Assembly (NCBI GenBank): GCA_964550795.1
Contig: CAZKBH010000025.1
Coordinates: 5,825-69,824 of the forward strand
From: M3007 sp964550795
GTDB taxonomy: Bacteria > Bacteroidota > Bacteroidia > Chitinophagales > Saprospiraceae
DNA length: 64,000 nucleotides
Direction of reading: 5' to 3'
The position numbers and the translations under genes are program-made. Each line of letters opens with the position of its first letter. The first letter of the stretch is position 1. The notes below the pieces were generated by a model. That model was not told where the DNA came from. It ran no database searches and worked only from the letters and a program-made list of their open reading frames with translations. Below are positions 51,243-61,308 of this stretch, in pieces.

Positions 51243-54179
51243 TCAACGCCAGATCATCTCTCCTTTCTTGTTTATCCGGAATTGCAGCCCAAACTGGAAG
51301 ACGGTGGCATAGCCGTCTGTTTCATTGGTGTAGACATTGAAAGGTGTGGCGGCATCGTAGCGGCAGGGGATTTTTACATTGCCCCGGTGATCCACCCAGC
51401 CCCATTTGCCGTTTTTCATGACCATGACCCAGGGGTCGTGGGGTTGGGCGATTTCTTCGTATTCGGCGGGGATGTAGGCGTGTTCTTCTTCGAAGAACAC
51501 GCCAATTTTTTTATCTAGAAAAAGCATGGTTGTTTTTTCAGTTGACTTGATTGTCTCATCAAAAATGCAGGGTACTACTTCCCTGCCACTTTGGTCAATA
51601 TAGCCCCATTCGAAGTAACCCTTTTTTACCATGGCGATTCCCTGGTGAAAATCATTGGCATCCTCATACTGTAGTGGTACAATTACCCTGCCCCACTTGT
51701 CAATATAGCCCCACTTGTCATCCTCTTGTACCCTGGCGATGCCGTCCTGAAAATCACCTACTTCCTTAAATATGCACGGCACGATTTCCTTGCCACCCTT
51801 ATCTATAAAGCCCATCTTGCCATTCTTTTGAACCCTGGCAATACCCTCTTGAAATTCCCCTGTGCGCTGATATCTGCACGGCACGATTTCCTTGCCACTC
51901 TTATCTATAAATCCTATCTCGTCATACTTTTTCACCTTGGCGATTCCCTCCTGAAAAGACCAGCAGTAATCGTATTTTGGAGGCAAGATTTCCCTGCCGC
52001 TATGGTCTATATAGCCCCACCTGCCGTCCTTCATTACCCAGGCGACTTCCTCTTGAAAATCCTTAACTGCCTCGTATTTGTGGGGAACGATTAACTTACC
52101 ACTTTTGTCTATGTAACCCCATTTGCCATCCTTCAGCACACTAGCGAGTCCCTCGTGAAAATCTTCAATCCCTTCGTATTGGAGGGGCAGGACCACCTTA
52201 CCACTTTTGTCTATATATCCCCATTTGCCATCCTTCAGCACCCCGGCTACTCCTTCTTGAAAAGTCCTGCCGAGATCGTATTGGGGGGGCACTATTTCCC
52301 TGCCACACGTGTCAATATAACCCAACTTTGTATCCTTCATCACCCAGGCTCTTCCATCTTGAAAACTCCCTGCTCCCTCATACTGTGGTGTCACGATTTC
52401 AGTGCCGTTTTGGGCTATATATCCCCATTTATCACCTATTTTCACTGCAGCGAGGCCCTCATGAAAAGTTTCGATACTTTTATATCTCTTAATCAAAAGT
52501 AAGGGTTCCCTTCCGCTTTGGTCTACATACCGCCACTTGTCATCCTTCTTGACCCAAGCGATACCCTCATGAAAAGACCTCGCGTCCTCGTACTGTGGGG
52601 GCACTATTTCCTTGCCACTTTGGTCTACATATCCCCACCTAAACTCGTCATCCTTTCGAAACATGGCTAAACCTTCCTGAAAACCCTCGGGGCTCAACTC
52701 GTATTGAGGAGGCACGATTTCTCTACCGCTCTTATTTATATAACTCCATTGGCCATCCTTTTCTACACTGGATACTCCCTCTTGAAAATAACCTGCGTCC
52801 TCATATTGAGGTGGCACGATTTCTCTGCCGCTTTGGTCTATATATCCCCATTTGCCATCCTTCATNNNNNNNNNNNNNNNNNNNNNNNNNNNNNNNNNNN
52901 NNNNNNNNNNNNNNNNNNNNNNNNNNNNNNNNNNNNNNNNNNNNNNNNNNNNNNNNNNNNNNNNNATGCCATCTTGAAAAAGCCCTGCCACTTCATACTC
53001 AAGTGGCACGATTTCTCTGCCGCTTTGGTCTATATATCCCCATTTGCCATCCTTCATCACGCAAGCGATGCCATCTTGAAAATCCCATGCTAAATCATAT
53101 TGAGGTGGCACGATTTCTCTGCCGCTTTCGTTTATATAACCCCAAAGGCCATCCTTTTCTACACTGCGGACTCCCTCATAAAACCCTCTTACGTCCTCAT
53201 ATTGAGGTGGCACGATTTCTTCGCCGTTTTGGTCTATACATCCCCATTTGCCATCCTTCTTCACCCAAGCGACTCCCTCTATAAAATCACCTGCGTCCTC
53301 ATATTGAGGTGGCACGACTTCTCTACCACCGAGGTCTATAAATCCAAATTTATTATCATTCGAAACCCTGGCGATGCCATCATAAAAACCAAATACCTGA
53401 TAATACTGAGGTGGCACGATTTCCCTGCCGTTATGGTCTATATAGCCCCACTTTTCATCTTTCATCACTTTAGCGATGCCTTCCTGAAAATCGAAATAAC
53501 TGTAATTCCTCCCCTTAATGTTATTAATAAAGTACCTAAGCGAATCAGCAGTAGTCCATGGCCCCAGTTCAGATAATGATGGGAATACGGGATAATCATA
53601 ATCAGTAGACCAAAAATCTGGGGAATCACCGTTAGAAGAAGTAATGCCAATAAAACATGTAAAAAATCTACATTGTCCCACAGCATACATATCGCTTACG
53701 GTAGGAATAATCCCATAATAACCGGGTAATGGGTTCAAAATCTTGCCTTTTCTGTCCACGAAAAAATACTTTTCTCCATCAGCAAAATAAGATACACCAT
53801 TCTTAAAAGGCTCTGGGTTGGGAAAGCGAAATGGCGTACCATTAATGTTTTTTTCCACCAGCTCCCCCAACCCATTAGCTATGGCAAACTTACCATTCAC
53901 CCCACCTTCATAGATCCAAAAACGCTGCTCATGGTACAGGATGGAATCAATCACTTGCTGCGCCTTTTTATCGTCGCAAAGGCGTAGGGCTACCTGGAAT
54001 TGCTTGATGGCGTCGCCATATTTTTCAGCTTGGCGGAGTGCTTGTCCTTTTTCAAAGAAGCACTCGCAAAGGCAGGCTTGTCTTGTGCCGCATCGGCTTG
54101 AGCATTGCTCACCTTGACTGGTTTGGCTGCGCAAACCAGCGAGAAAAATAAGAAAGAACAGAGCGGTTAAGTATCTCAT
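51243..54179 (-). CDS. Secreted WG-repeat protein, interrupted by an assembly gap
   Basis: The product has at least 978 residues. A signal peptide (MRYLTALFFLIFLAGLRSQ) is followed by a Cys-rich stretch (CSSRCGTRQACLCEC) and a TPR-like motif (AEKYGDAIKQFQVALRLC) that parallels the adaptor of the WD40 genes. From about residue 210 to 930 there are at least 18 WG repeats of about 34 residues (102 bp), consensus KDGKWGYIDQSGREIVPPQY. One run of Ns lies inside the array, so repeat number is a minimum. It follows the STAND gene by 8 bases and is the probable extracytoplasmic sensor for the CHAT-STAND pair. Confidence 0.85.
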   Translation of the reverse strand: MRYLTALFFLIFLAGLRSQTSQGEQCSSRCGTRQACLCECFFEKGQALRQAEKYGDAIKQFQVALRLCDDKKAQQVIDSILYHEQRFWIYEGGVNGKFAIANGLGELVEKNINGTPFRFPNPEPFKNGVSYFADGEKYFFVDRKGKILNPLPGYYGIIPTVSDMYAVGQCRFFTCFIGITSSNGDSPDFWSTDYDYPVFPSLSELGPWTTADSLRYFINNIKGRNYSYFDFQEGIAKVMKDEKWGYIDHNGREIVPPQYYQVFGFYDGIARVSNDNKFGFIDLGGREVVPPQYEDAGDFIEGVAWVKKDGKWGCIDQNGEEIVPPQYEDVRGFYEGVRSVEKDGLWGYINESGREIVPPQYDLAWDFQDGIACVMKDGKWGYIDQSGREIVPLEYEVAGLFQDGXXXXXXXXXXXXXXXXXXXXXXXXXXXXXXXXXXMKDGKWGYIDQSGREIVPPQYEDAGYFQEGVSSVEKDGQWSYINKSGREIVPPQYELSPEGFQEGLAMFRKDDEFRWGYVDQSGKEIVPPQYEDARSFHEGIAWVKKDDKWRYVDQSGREPLLLIKRYKSIETFHEGLAAVKIGDKWGYIAQNGTEIVTPQYEGAGSFQDGRAWVMKDTKLGYIDTCGREIVPPQYDLGRTFQEGVAGVLKDGKWGYIDKSGKVVLPLQYEGIEDFHEGLASVLKDGKWGYIDKSGKLIVPHKYEAVKDFQEEVAWVMKDGRWGYIDHSGREILPPKYDYCWSFQEGIAKVKKYDEIGFIDKSGKEIVPCRYQRTGEFQEGIARVQKNGKMGFIDKGGKEIVPCIFKEVGDFQDGIARVQEDDKWGYIDKWGRVIVPLQYEDANDFHQGIAMVKKGYFEWGYIDQSGREVVPCIFDETIKSTEKTTMLFLDKKIGVFFEEEHAYIPAEYEEIAQPHDPWVMVMKNGKWGWVDHRGNVKIPCRYDAATPFNVYTNETDGYATVFQFGLQFRINKKGEMIWR
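52866..52965. other. 100-N assembly gap in the WG repeat array
   Basis: The flanks are CCTTCAT and ATGCCATCTTG. In the next repeat (53051-53075) the same two flanks are only 10 bases apart. The real gap could therefore be 10 bases plus any number of 102-bp units; 100 is a placeholder. The frame survives because 100 and 10 leave the same remainder modulo 3. Confidence 0.9.
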
Positions 54180-54187
54180 GTCTAGTG

Positions 54188-56077
54188 CTATTTTTGTGGA
54201 TCACATTCTTTGATGGCGGCATTTACAGCTTCATCGTGCTTATTGCTTTGAAAAGCTAATTCCAAATACTGCAGCGCTGCTGGGCAGTCGCCTGCGGCTT
54301 TCATCGCAAGGCCGATGTCTTTGTATCGCTGGAATTCGTATTTGATTTTTTCTTCCTCCGTTTCTGCTATTGCTATACGAATATCCGCTTGTTCCCTCGG
54401 CCCGTCAGCTTTCTCGAGCGCATTTCGATAGGCTCTCAATGCTTCTGGATAGCGTTTGGCTTCGCGGGCAGCAACTGCTTCGGTTCTGAAGGTGTTATAC
54501 TCTGCAATGCGCTTCTGGCGTTCTGTTTCAATAAGGTTATTGTATACTTTACTAATGCTGTCGCTTTTCAGTTTAACTAATTCAATCTGATGTTCTTTTG
54601 CGACTTTCTCCGTGGTAGCGATATCTAGCGTGTCATTAAGCTTTTCCAATGTTTTCTGGGTTTTACCGCGCTCTATCAACGCCCACCCCATCGCCATCAG
54701 CGCCAACACCGTAATGCCCACCAATACCCTATTCCTCATTTTTTTATTTCTCTTTTTCGCCTCCACATTCAGGCGGCTTTTTTCCACCAGCTCCGCCCAC
54801 TTCTCGCGATATTCATCCTTTTGCTCCAGCCGCTCCCGGTAAATATCCACCTTGTTCAAATCAATCTCCGGCAGCAGGCGGTCAGTGGCGTACTGGTCGC
54901 GCACCCAGCGCTCGTGGGCAATGTCCAGATGATGCAGGAATGCCTTATATTCCTTGTCCTCCACCGAGCGCAATTCGTGTATTTGTTTCGCCACCACATC
55001 GTGCACCGGCTCGTAGCGCTCCACATCGTTTTCGTCTGCCCGGAGCAGTTTGGCGGTGTCGCTGAAGTAGCGGAGGGCTTCCGCCACCAGCGCCTCATCG
55101 GCTTTGAGTGTTTCTGTTAGTTCTGTTTTCCGACAGGCTTGTTTGGTGCCTTCGCCCGTGGCAAACTCGTCGAGCAGGCGCTGGGCAAAATCGGCGGGGG
55201 CGCCGAGGGTGAGGAAGTAGCGCTGGGCTTCGGAGGTTTTGTTTTCGATGAACTTTTTCAGCACATCGCCCAGTTTACCCACCGCCTTTATGCCATCGTT
55301 GTCAAATACCGGACGGGGTTTGGTGGCCAGGGCGTGATCGTAGAGGTAGTGCAGGTAAATCTGCAGGTAGGGCAGGTAGGCGGCTTGTTTACCTTCCTTC
55401 ACCTGGTCTCGGATCTGCTCGGCGGTGGTTTTTTCTCCGGCGGGTTGCGGGGGTTCCTTTTCCAGTTGGATGCCGTTTACACCGCAGATGTTTTCGACCA
55501 CCTCTGTCACGGTGGCATCCTTCATGGGTTCCAACCTGAACCGTTTGTCAAAAAGGGAGGGTACCAGCGGCTCGTAATCGTAGAGGTGCCCAATATATTC
55601 CTCCCGCATGGAGAAAATGATTTTGCAGGGCAGGTTGGCGTTTAGCAGGGTTTGTATGCTTTGGAAAAATTGCTTTCGCTCCTGCTCTTCCTTTCCGAGG
55701 GTGAATAATTCCTCAAATTGATCGAACACCAGATACACCGGTATCCACCGGCGTTCATACAACTGTTGAATGCCTTGCTGGAGGTCGTCCGGAGCGCTGC
55801 CTTCGGGGAGCAAGCGGGCTATTTCCTCCCGGAGCGAGGCATTGATGTCGTCCCGGCGGCGCACCGATATCCGGAACCAGTCGGTACCCTTGAACACCTT
55901 GGGCAGCCCCGCTTGAATGAGACTGGTTTTGCCCGTGCCAGAGGCGCCATAAACCAGCACGAGGCGGGTTTGCTGCAGGAGGTTGTACAGCGCATTAATT
56001 TCCGCATCCCGCCCGAAAAAGATGTCCTTTTCGTCGGGGCCGTAAGCTTCGAGTAGTTTAAACGGACTGGCGGGCAT
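54188..56077 (-). CDS. nSTAND ATPase with one membrane helix and TPR tail
   Basis: The product has 629 residues. The N-terminus (PFKLLEAYGPDEKDIFFGRDAEI) and GASGTGKTS (44-52) mark an nSTAND NTPase with Walker B VYLVFDQFEELF (about 118). The winged region carries RYEPVHDVVAKQI. A basic stretch (KKRNKKMRNR) precedes one membrane helix (about 447-467). It is followed by a coiled coil and TPR-like helices (RYPEALRAYRNALEKAD and DCPAALQYLELAFQSN). It lacks its own protease; the CHAT gene ends 3 bases upstream, and the WG-repeat gene starts 8 bases downstream. It is the switch between the two. The split of protease and STAND over two genes differs from the fused version in the flanking modules. 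Confidence 0.85.
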   Translation of the reverse strand: MPASPFKLLEAYGPDEKDIFFGRDAEINALYNLLQQTRLVLVYGASGTGKTSLIQAGLPKVFKGTDWFRISVRRRDDINASLREEIARLLPEGSAPDDLQQGIQQLYERRWIPVYLVFDQFEELFTLGKEEQERKQFFQSIQTLLNANLPCKIIFSMREEYIGHLYDYEPLVPSLFDKRFRLEPMKDATVTEVVENICGVNGIQLEKEPPQPAGEKTTAEQIRDQVKEGKQAAYLPYLQIYLHYLYDHALATKPRPVFDNDGIKAVGKLGDVLKKFIENKTSEAQRYFLTLGAPADFAQRLLDEFATGEGTKQACRKTELTETLKADEALVAEALRYFSDTAKLLRADENDVERYEPVHDVVAKQIHELRSVEDKEYKAFLHHLDIAHERWVRDQYATDRLLPEIDLNKVDIYRERLEQKDEYREKWAELVEKSRLNVEAKKRNKKMRNRVLVGITVLALMAMGWALIERGKTQKTLEKLNDTLDIATTEKVAKEHQIELVKLKSDSISKVYNNLIETERQKRIAEYNTFRTEAVAAREAKRYPEALRAYRNALEKADGPREQADIRIAIAETEEEKIKYEFQRYKDIGLAMKAAGDCPAALQYLELAFQSNKHDEAVNAAIKECDPQK

Positions 56078-56080
56078 GAC

Positions 56081-57886
56081 TCAGGGGTTTGGGACGAGTT
56101 GAAGGAACTGATTGCGGTACTCGCTCAGGTAGTTTTTAAACTCCCAGGCATTTGCCATCAGGTGGTTCTGTTCGTGAATGCGGGTGGTTTCCTCGTCCAG
56201 GTGCAGGAGGCTGACATGGTCTTGCTGCTCGTTGAAGCACCAGACTTTGCCGGGGTTGCTCACCGAGATGAAATGGTAGCGCTCGCTGCTGCCCTCCTGC
56301 CCGGGGAAGTACCCGGTGAAGAGGTAGAGGTCCACCTCGTTGTTGGGTTTGCCAGTGAACACGTTGCGGTCAATCACAAAAGGGAAGAGGTTAAGCGAAT
56401 CCACCCCGATGGCTGGCTGGGTTTCGTAAAAGGACAATACAGATTTGTTTTCCATCATTTCCCGTCCGGCTATCGGGGCAGGTTCAGCTTCGGCCACCAC
56501 TAATTTGGAGACGATGTTGTCGTATTCCAGGGGCAGGTGTCGGAAGTTCATCACGTTGATGCCCCGCACAGATGCCAGAACCTGCCTGACCAAAAACCGG
56601 AAGCAGCGGAAGGCTTCATTGAGGTGGGTCTGCGCCAGCACACAATTTTCCAGGGCTTCTCCGGGTTGGAGTCGTACCCGTTGCCAGTAGTATTGTTTTT
56701 GCAAAAAGAAGAAACCGCAGGCTTCTTTGAAACCCGGGGAATGCAGGTAATCTTTGGATTCTTTGCCGAGCAACAAGGCCGAGCCAGCGTCGGTCGCCCG
56801 CAGCCAGTCGTCCAGGAGATCTATGACCGGGGCATAAGTTTCCGGAGATTCCCGCAGGCGGTTTTGCCGCAGGAAACTTCTGATCTCTCCAATTTTTTCC
56901 GGCACATGCTTGAACGAATGTTGTTTTTCCTGCCAGATTTTGGCTGACAGCAGCGCCACGGTATGGTGCAGCAGCGTTTCGAAAAAAATGGCGTAATCGT
57001 ACAGCAGTCCCCTGAAATAGTCATCGCCGCGTTCGGCAGGATCGGCCACAATTTGCCGCAGCCTGACGCCCAGGGTATAAGGAAGCGCGGCCAGCAGTTT
57101 TTTGATTTTTTCATCGTTGCTCACGGTAAGCCCCCGGCGAATATTGGTCGCTACCTGTTTGAGTTCTGCCAGGTGCGGGCTATCCAGGTCGCTGAGTGCA
57201 AATACAAGCTTATCCAAAAAAACGGTGTGCTGCAGTTCCGGTGCAGCTTCCTGGCGGTGGCGGGAGAACGGGAGGGTATAGTCGGCGTCTTCCTGCGCCG
57301 GGTAAAGTCCCCACTCGAAGGATTCATCCGGGAGCTCGTCGTCCAGGCCGCAGATACCCCGGTCGTTGGAGAAAAAAATCTTTCGGGTGAGTTTTTTGGC
57401 GTCAATCACCACCTCTTCCATGGCCTGCCGGAGCGTGCGATTCAGGGTGAGGTACTGGTAAAATTGGGTCGCCAGCCACTGGGCTTTGGTGTCTTCTACG
57501 GGTCGGGAAGTGGCCAGTACGAAAGGGACGCCTGCCTGGTGGAAGTATTTTACCTGTTCTGCGGTAGCGCAGCCATTCAGAAAGACGAATTTGACCGTTT
57601 GTCGGGTTTTGATTTTTGCGGCCAGCGCCTCCGCATCGGCATTTCCGTCGGCAAGTTGAAGTGCGTGTCCGTCGGCATGGCCGGCATAATGCAGCACTTC
57701 AATTTCCCGGTTGGGTATATTGAACTCTTTGATGAGGTCTTCAATGGAGGTTTCCGGCACGAGTACGGTTTCGTAATCCCTCCCGTATGCACTGTTGAGG
57801 GTGCGCTGAATTTCCTTGACCTCGGCGGTAAGTTTGTCGAGCTGGTTGGAGGAGTCGTTGGCGGTGAGGAGGAGGATTGTTGGCAT
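56081..57886 (-). CDS. CHAT-type caspase-like protease
   Basis: The product has 601 residues from MPTILLLTANDSSNQL; an earlier in-frame Met adds 14 low-complexity residues. The domain resembles CHAT/HetF-associated peptidases with His70 in LHYAGHADG and Cys106 in FVFLNGCATAEQVK, and LASRPVEDTKAQWLATQFYQYL further on (ATSRPVEDTK at about 124). The remaining 400 residues are helical and not recognised (for example ALLSAKIWQEKQHSFKHV), perhaps an autoinhibitory or substrate-binding part. No signal peptide. Its stop is 3 bases before the STAND gene, so the two proteins likely act as a complex, with the protease released when the ATPase oligomerises. Confidence 0.8.
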   Translation of the reverse strand: MPTILLLTANDSSNQLDKLTAEVKEIQRTLNSAYGRDYETVLVPETSIEDLIKEFNIPNREIEVLHYAGHADGHALQLADGNADAEALAAKIKTRQTVKFVFLNGCATAEQVKYFHQAGVPFVLATSRPVEDTKAQWLATQFYQYLTLNRTLRQAMEEVVIDAKKLTRKIFFSNDRGICGLDDELPDESFEWGLYPAQEDADYTLPFSRHRQEAAPELQHTVFLDKLVFALSDLDSPHLAELKQVATNIRRGLTVSNDEKIKKLLAALPYTLGVRLRQIVADPAERGDDYFRGLLYDYAIFFETLLHHTVALLSAKIWQEKQHSFKHVPEKIGEIRSFLRQNRLRESPETYAPVIDLLDDWLRATDAGSALLLGKESKDYLHSPGFKEACGFFFLQKQYYWQRVRLQPGEALENCVLAQTHLNEAFRCFRFLVRQVLASVRGINVMNFRHLPLEYDNIVSKLVVAEAEPAPIAGREMMENKSVLSFYETQPAIGVDSLNLFPFVIDRNVFTGKPNNEVDLYLFTGYFPGQEGSSERYHFISVSNPGKVWCFNEQQDHVSLLHLDEETTRIHEQNHLMANAWEFKNYLSEYRNQFLQLVPNP

Positions 57887-57954
57887 GAGGGTGGGGGAGT
57901 GGCGGGGGGGACTGGATGATTGTGGCAAAGATGGAATTTTGAGAGGAGTTTTTG

Positions 57955-60900
57955 CTATTGTTTAAGCAGATTGTCAATTTTTTTTACGTTCCAGGGTTGG
58001 TTGAGTTGCTTGTAGAGGGAGCGGGCTTGGGAGAGTTTTTGGGGGTCGAGGGGTTCGTCATTGCTAACCATTTGGCTGTACAGCCAAAACGCATACTCTT
58101 GCAGTTTCACAGGGTCGCCACTTTGGATGTACTCTTCCGGTGTCCATGGGATACGCAATTCGTTTTTAAGGGCCAGCGGAATCAGGGCGATATTATCTTT
58201 TTCAGTACGATTGGTCTGATTATAATATAGTGCAAAGAAATTTCCAAGCCCTGTCAATATGGTGTCACCTAAAGTTGAAAACGCCAAGCATGAACCGCCG
58301 GTCATACGCTGAAGCGGATAAACGGCGTCCATATTAATTGCATCCCACAGATTCACAGTTCCCTGATTACTACCGGTCAGTACCATTTTGCCATCAGGAG
58401 AAAACGCCGCCGAAGTGACAGAGACCTCCGAATCGGTAAAGGACCTAATTTTTTGCCCCTGCAAGTTCCACAGCTTTGCAGTATTGTCCCAACTGCCTGT
58501 TAGTACAGTCTTCCCGTCGGGTGAAAAGCTCACCGAAGCCACCCAATGCATGTGACCCTTGAAGGACTGTAATACTCGCCCTTGCAAGTCCCATAACTGC
58601 GCAGTCTCGTCTTTGCTGCCCGTTAATACCTTTTTACCATCGGGTGAAAATGCCACAGCAATAATATCTCCCTTGTGCCCCAAAAAGGACTGAATTTCCC
58701 GTCCTTGCAAGTCCCATAATTTCGCAGTATTATCCTCGCTGCCCGTTAGTACCTGCTTGCCATCTGCAGAGAATGCCACTGCACAAACGGCACCCAGATG
58801 ACCTGAAAATGACTGTATCTTGTTGCTTCGAATGTCCCAAATCTGCGCAGTTTTATCTTCGCTGCCTGTCAGGATATTACTGCCATCAGGCGAGCAGGCT
58901 ACCGAATAAACAGCACCTTTATGGCCTGAAAACGACTGGATTTCATGCCCTTGGGTGTCCCAAATCCTAGCGGTTTTATCCATGCTACCAGTAAGTACCC
59001 ATTTGCTATCTGGAGAAAAGGCCACTGAGGTGACGAGACCTGCATGACCCGAATAAGACCGGATTTCCCGCCCTTGTAAGTCCCACATCTTTGAAGTGTT
59101 GTCTGCGCTGCCCGTTAGCACCATCTTGCCATCGGGAGCAAACGTCACCGACCAAACTGCGGCGCCATGCCCTAAAAAGGACTGAATTTCTCTACCTTTA
59201 GTATCCCACATTTTCACTGTTCCATCCTCGCAACCAGTTAACACCAACTGGTTATCGGTTGAAAATGCCACCGAAGTGACCCAACTCGTATGCCCCAAAA
59301 AGGACTGGATTTCCCGCCCTTGCAAATCCCACATCTTCGCGGTTCCGTCCTCGCTACCCGTTAGTACCTTTTTGCCATCATGCGAAAACACCGCAGCATA
59401 CACATACCCCTTATGGCCTGAAAACGACTGGATTTCATGCCCCTGCAAGTCCCATAGCTTGGCTGTCCCATCTGTGCTGCCTGTCAGCACTTGTTTTCCA
59501 TCCGACGAAAATGCGACGGACCAGACAGCGGCATCATGCCCTGCAAATAACTGAACCATCCTCCCTTCCAGGTCCCACATTTTAGCCGTTTTGTCGGTAC
59601 TGCCAGTCAATATCCATTTGTTGTCTGGCGAAAACACTACTGATCTGAGTTCGTTTGTGTGCCCCCAAAAAGACAGAATTTCCTGTCCTTGTAAATCCCA
59701 AATTTTCACGACTCCATCCTCGCTGCCGGTTACCACTAACTTGCCATCAGGTGAAAATGCGGCTGACCACACAACGGCATCATGTCCTTCAAATGACTGG
59801 AGCACATGCCCTTGTAAGTCCCACAGCTTGGCGGTTTTATCTTTACTGCCAGTCAGTATCAATTTACCGTCTGGAGAAAACACCACTGAACGAAGACCGT
59901 TCCTGTGTCCAGAAAGTGATTGGATTTCCCGTCCTTGCAAGTCCCATAGATTCATGGTTCCGTCAAAGCTACCCGTCAACAGTTGACTTCCATTGGGCGA
60001 AAACGCCACTGACCAAATCGGCGCCTTATGTCCCGAAAATGACTGAATCACCCGCCCTTGCAAGTCCCACAACTTCGCAGTCCTGTCCCAACTACCGGTT
60101 GACACTTGTCTTCCGTCGGGTGAAAAGGCCACCGACCAAATGGGACCCTTATGCCCTGAAAATAACTGGATTTCGCGACCTTGCAAGTCCCATAGATTTG
60201 CAGTGCCATCTTCGCTACCAGTCAGCACAGTCTTTCCATCAGGGGAGAATGCTACAGACCTCACATAATTCTTATGCCCTGAAAAAGACTGAATCTCGTG
60301 TCCTTGTAAATCCCATAATTTCGCGGTTTTATCATTACTACCCGTTAGCACCTGTTTGCTGTCAGGGGCAAAAGCCACGGCCCAGATTGCATCTCCATGT
60401 CCTGAAAACGCCCGAATTTCATGGCCCTGTAAGTCCCATAACCTGACGATCGTATCCGCACTGGCCGTGGCTACAATTTTACCATCTGGTGATATTGCTA
60501 CTGACCAGATGGCTTCCTGCCCTAAAAAGGATTGGATTTCACGGCCTTGTAAGTCCCATAATTTAGCGGTTCCATCCTCACTACCTGTCAGGATGGTGTT
60601 ACCGTCGGGTGAAAATGCAGCCGACCAGATAAAGTCTTCATGTCCTGAAAATGATTGAATTTCATGCCCGTATAAGTCCCATAGTTTCGCGGTTTGGTCT
60701 CCGCTGCATGTCAGCAGCATTTTGCCATCTGGAGAAAAGCATACTGACTTGATCCAACTGTTATGTCCGGTGAATGAGCGTGTAACTGGGTGGGCGGCTG
60801 GATTCATCCAGAGGTCGCGACGGGTTTTTACTGCAAGTTCATTGGTATTATTGGTATTGGCGCAGGCACGTTGCAGCAGGCGCATGGCTAGAGCGGGGTC

Positions 60901-61284
60901 ACTTTCACGGGTGTCTATTGCAAGGGCAGTGAGGCGAGAGGCTTCGCCCTGTCTTTCTGCCTCAGCTCTGAGATTTTCTGCAACCCTCGTTTGTTTTTCC
61001 GCCCGCCTCCTTTGCCTTACGGCCTCATTTTTCTCATCTTCAATAGACTTAAACAATGCCAGAACTTTGTCATTAACTTCTTTTACCAAAGCATCGTTAC
61101 AGGCTTTTGCAGCATTGTATTTAGCAAGTGCATATTTGTAACTGTCTTTTCCTTTGCCTTTTACAATCGAATCACCTTGAACGACCATTCGACTGCATTC
61201 ATCCACATATTTTGAAGTAGTCTGCTTTTGTGCAAACAACGCTTGGGAAAAAAGTACAACCAAAAATATCAACCAATTTTTCAT
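57955..61284 (-). CDS. Secreted WD40 protein with 20 nearly uniform repeats plus one degenerate
   Basis: The product has 1109 residues. A signal peptide (MKNWLIFLVVLFSQALFAQ) is followed by a TPR-like segment (KYALAKYNAAKACNDAL), a coiled coil (NEAVRQRRRAEKQTRVAENL), and a helical stretch. Twenty strongly alike WD40 repeats follow (about 165-995), mostly of 41 residues with TAKLWDLQGREIQSFSGH as a shared core. A degenerate 21st (AFSTLGDTILTG) completes three seven-bladed propellers. The C-terminus (DPQKLSQARSLYKQL) is TPR-like. It lies 24 bases after a caspase-STAND gene and is its probable sensor. The similarity of repeats at DNA level implies recent homogenisation. Confidence 0.9.
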   Translation of the reverse strand: MKNWLIFLVVLFSQALFAQKQTTSKYVDECSRMVVQGDSIVKGKGKDSYKYALAKYNAAKACNDALVKEVNDKVLALFKSIEDEKNEAVRQRRRAEKQTRVAENLRAEAERQGEASRLTALAIDTRESDPALAMRLLQRACANTNNTNELAVKTRRDLWMNPAAHPVTRSFTGHNSWIKSVCFSPDGKMLLTCSGDQTAKLWDLYGHEIQSFSGHEDFIWSAAFSPDGNTILTGSEDGTAKLWDLQGREIQSFLGQEAIWSVAISPDGKIVATASADTIVRLWDLQGHEIRAFSGHGDAIWAVAFAPDSKQVLTGSNDKTAKLWDLQGHEIQSFSGHKNYVRSVAFSPDGKTVLTGSEDGTANLWDLQGREIQLFSGHKGPIWSVAFSPDGRQVSTGSWDRTAKLWDLQGRVIQSFSGHKAPIWSVAFSPNGSQLLTGSFDGTMNLWDLQGREIQSLSGHRNGLRSVVFSPDGKLILTGSKDKTAKLWDLQGHVLQSFEGHDAVVWSAAFSPDGKLVVTGSEDGVVKIWDLQGQEILSFWGHTNELRSVVFSPDNKWILTGSTDKTAKMWDLEGRMVQLFAGHDAAVWSVAFSSDGKQVLTGSTDGTAKLWDLQGHEIQSFSGHKGYVYAAVFSHDGKKVLTGSEDGTAKMWDLQGREIQSFLGHTSWVTSVAFSTDNQLVLTGCEDGTVKMWDTKGREIQSFLGHGAAVWSVTFAPDGKMVLTGSADNTSKMWDLQGREIRSYSGHAGLVTSVAFSPDSKWVLTGSMDKTARIWDTQGHEIQSFSGHKGAVYSVACSPDGSNILTGSEDKTAQIWDIRSNKIQSFSGHLGAVCAVAFSADGKQVLTGSEDNTAKLWDLQGREIQSFLGHKGDIIAVAFSPDGKKVLTGSKDETAQLWDLQGRVLQSFKGHMHWVASVSFSPDGKTVLTGSWDNTAKLWNLQGQKIRSFTDSEVSVTSAAFSPDGKMVLTGSNQGTVNLWDAINMDAVYPLQRMTGGSCLAFSTLGDTILTGLGNFFALYYNQTNRTEKDNIALIPLALKNELRIPWTPEEYIQSGDPVKLQEYAFWLYSQMVSNDEPLDPQKLSQARSLYKQLNQPWNVKKIDNLLKQ

Positions 61285-61308
61285 GACTTTGAGATTTCTA
61301 GCAATGGT

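Noticed and set aside
53465..53686. Hydrophobic frames on either strand of the WG and WD40 genes (for example near 53465-53686 and 55139-55645)
   Set aside because: They are shadows of strongly coding frames on the minus strand, lack start context, and disappear where the coding repeat drifts.
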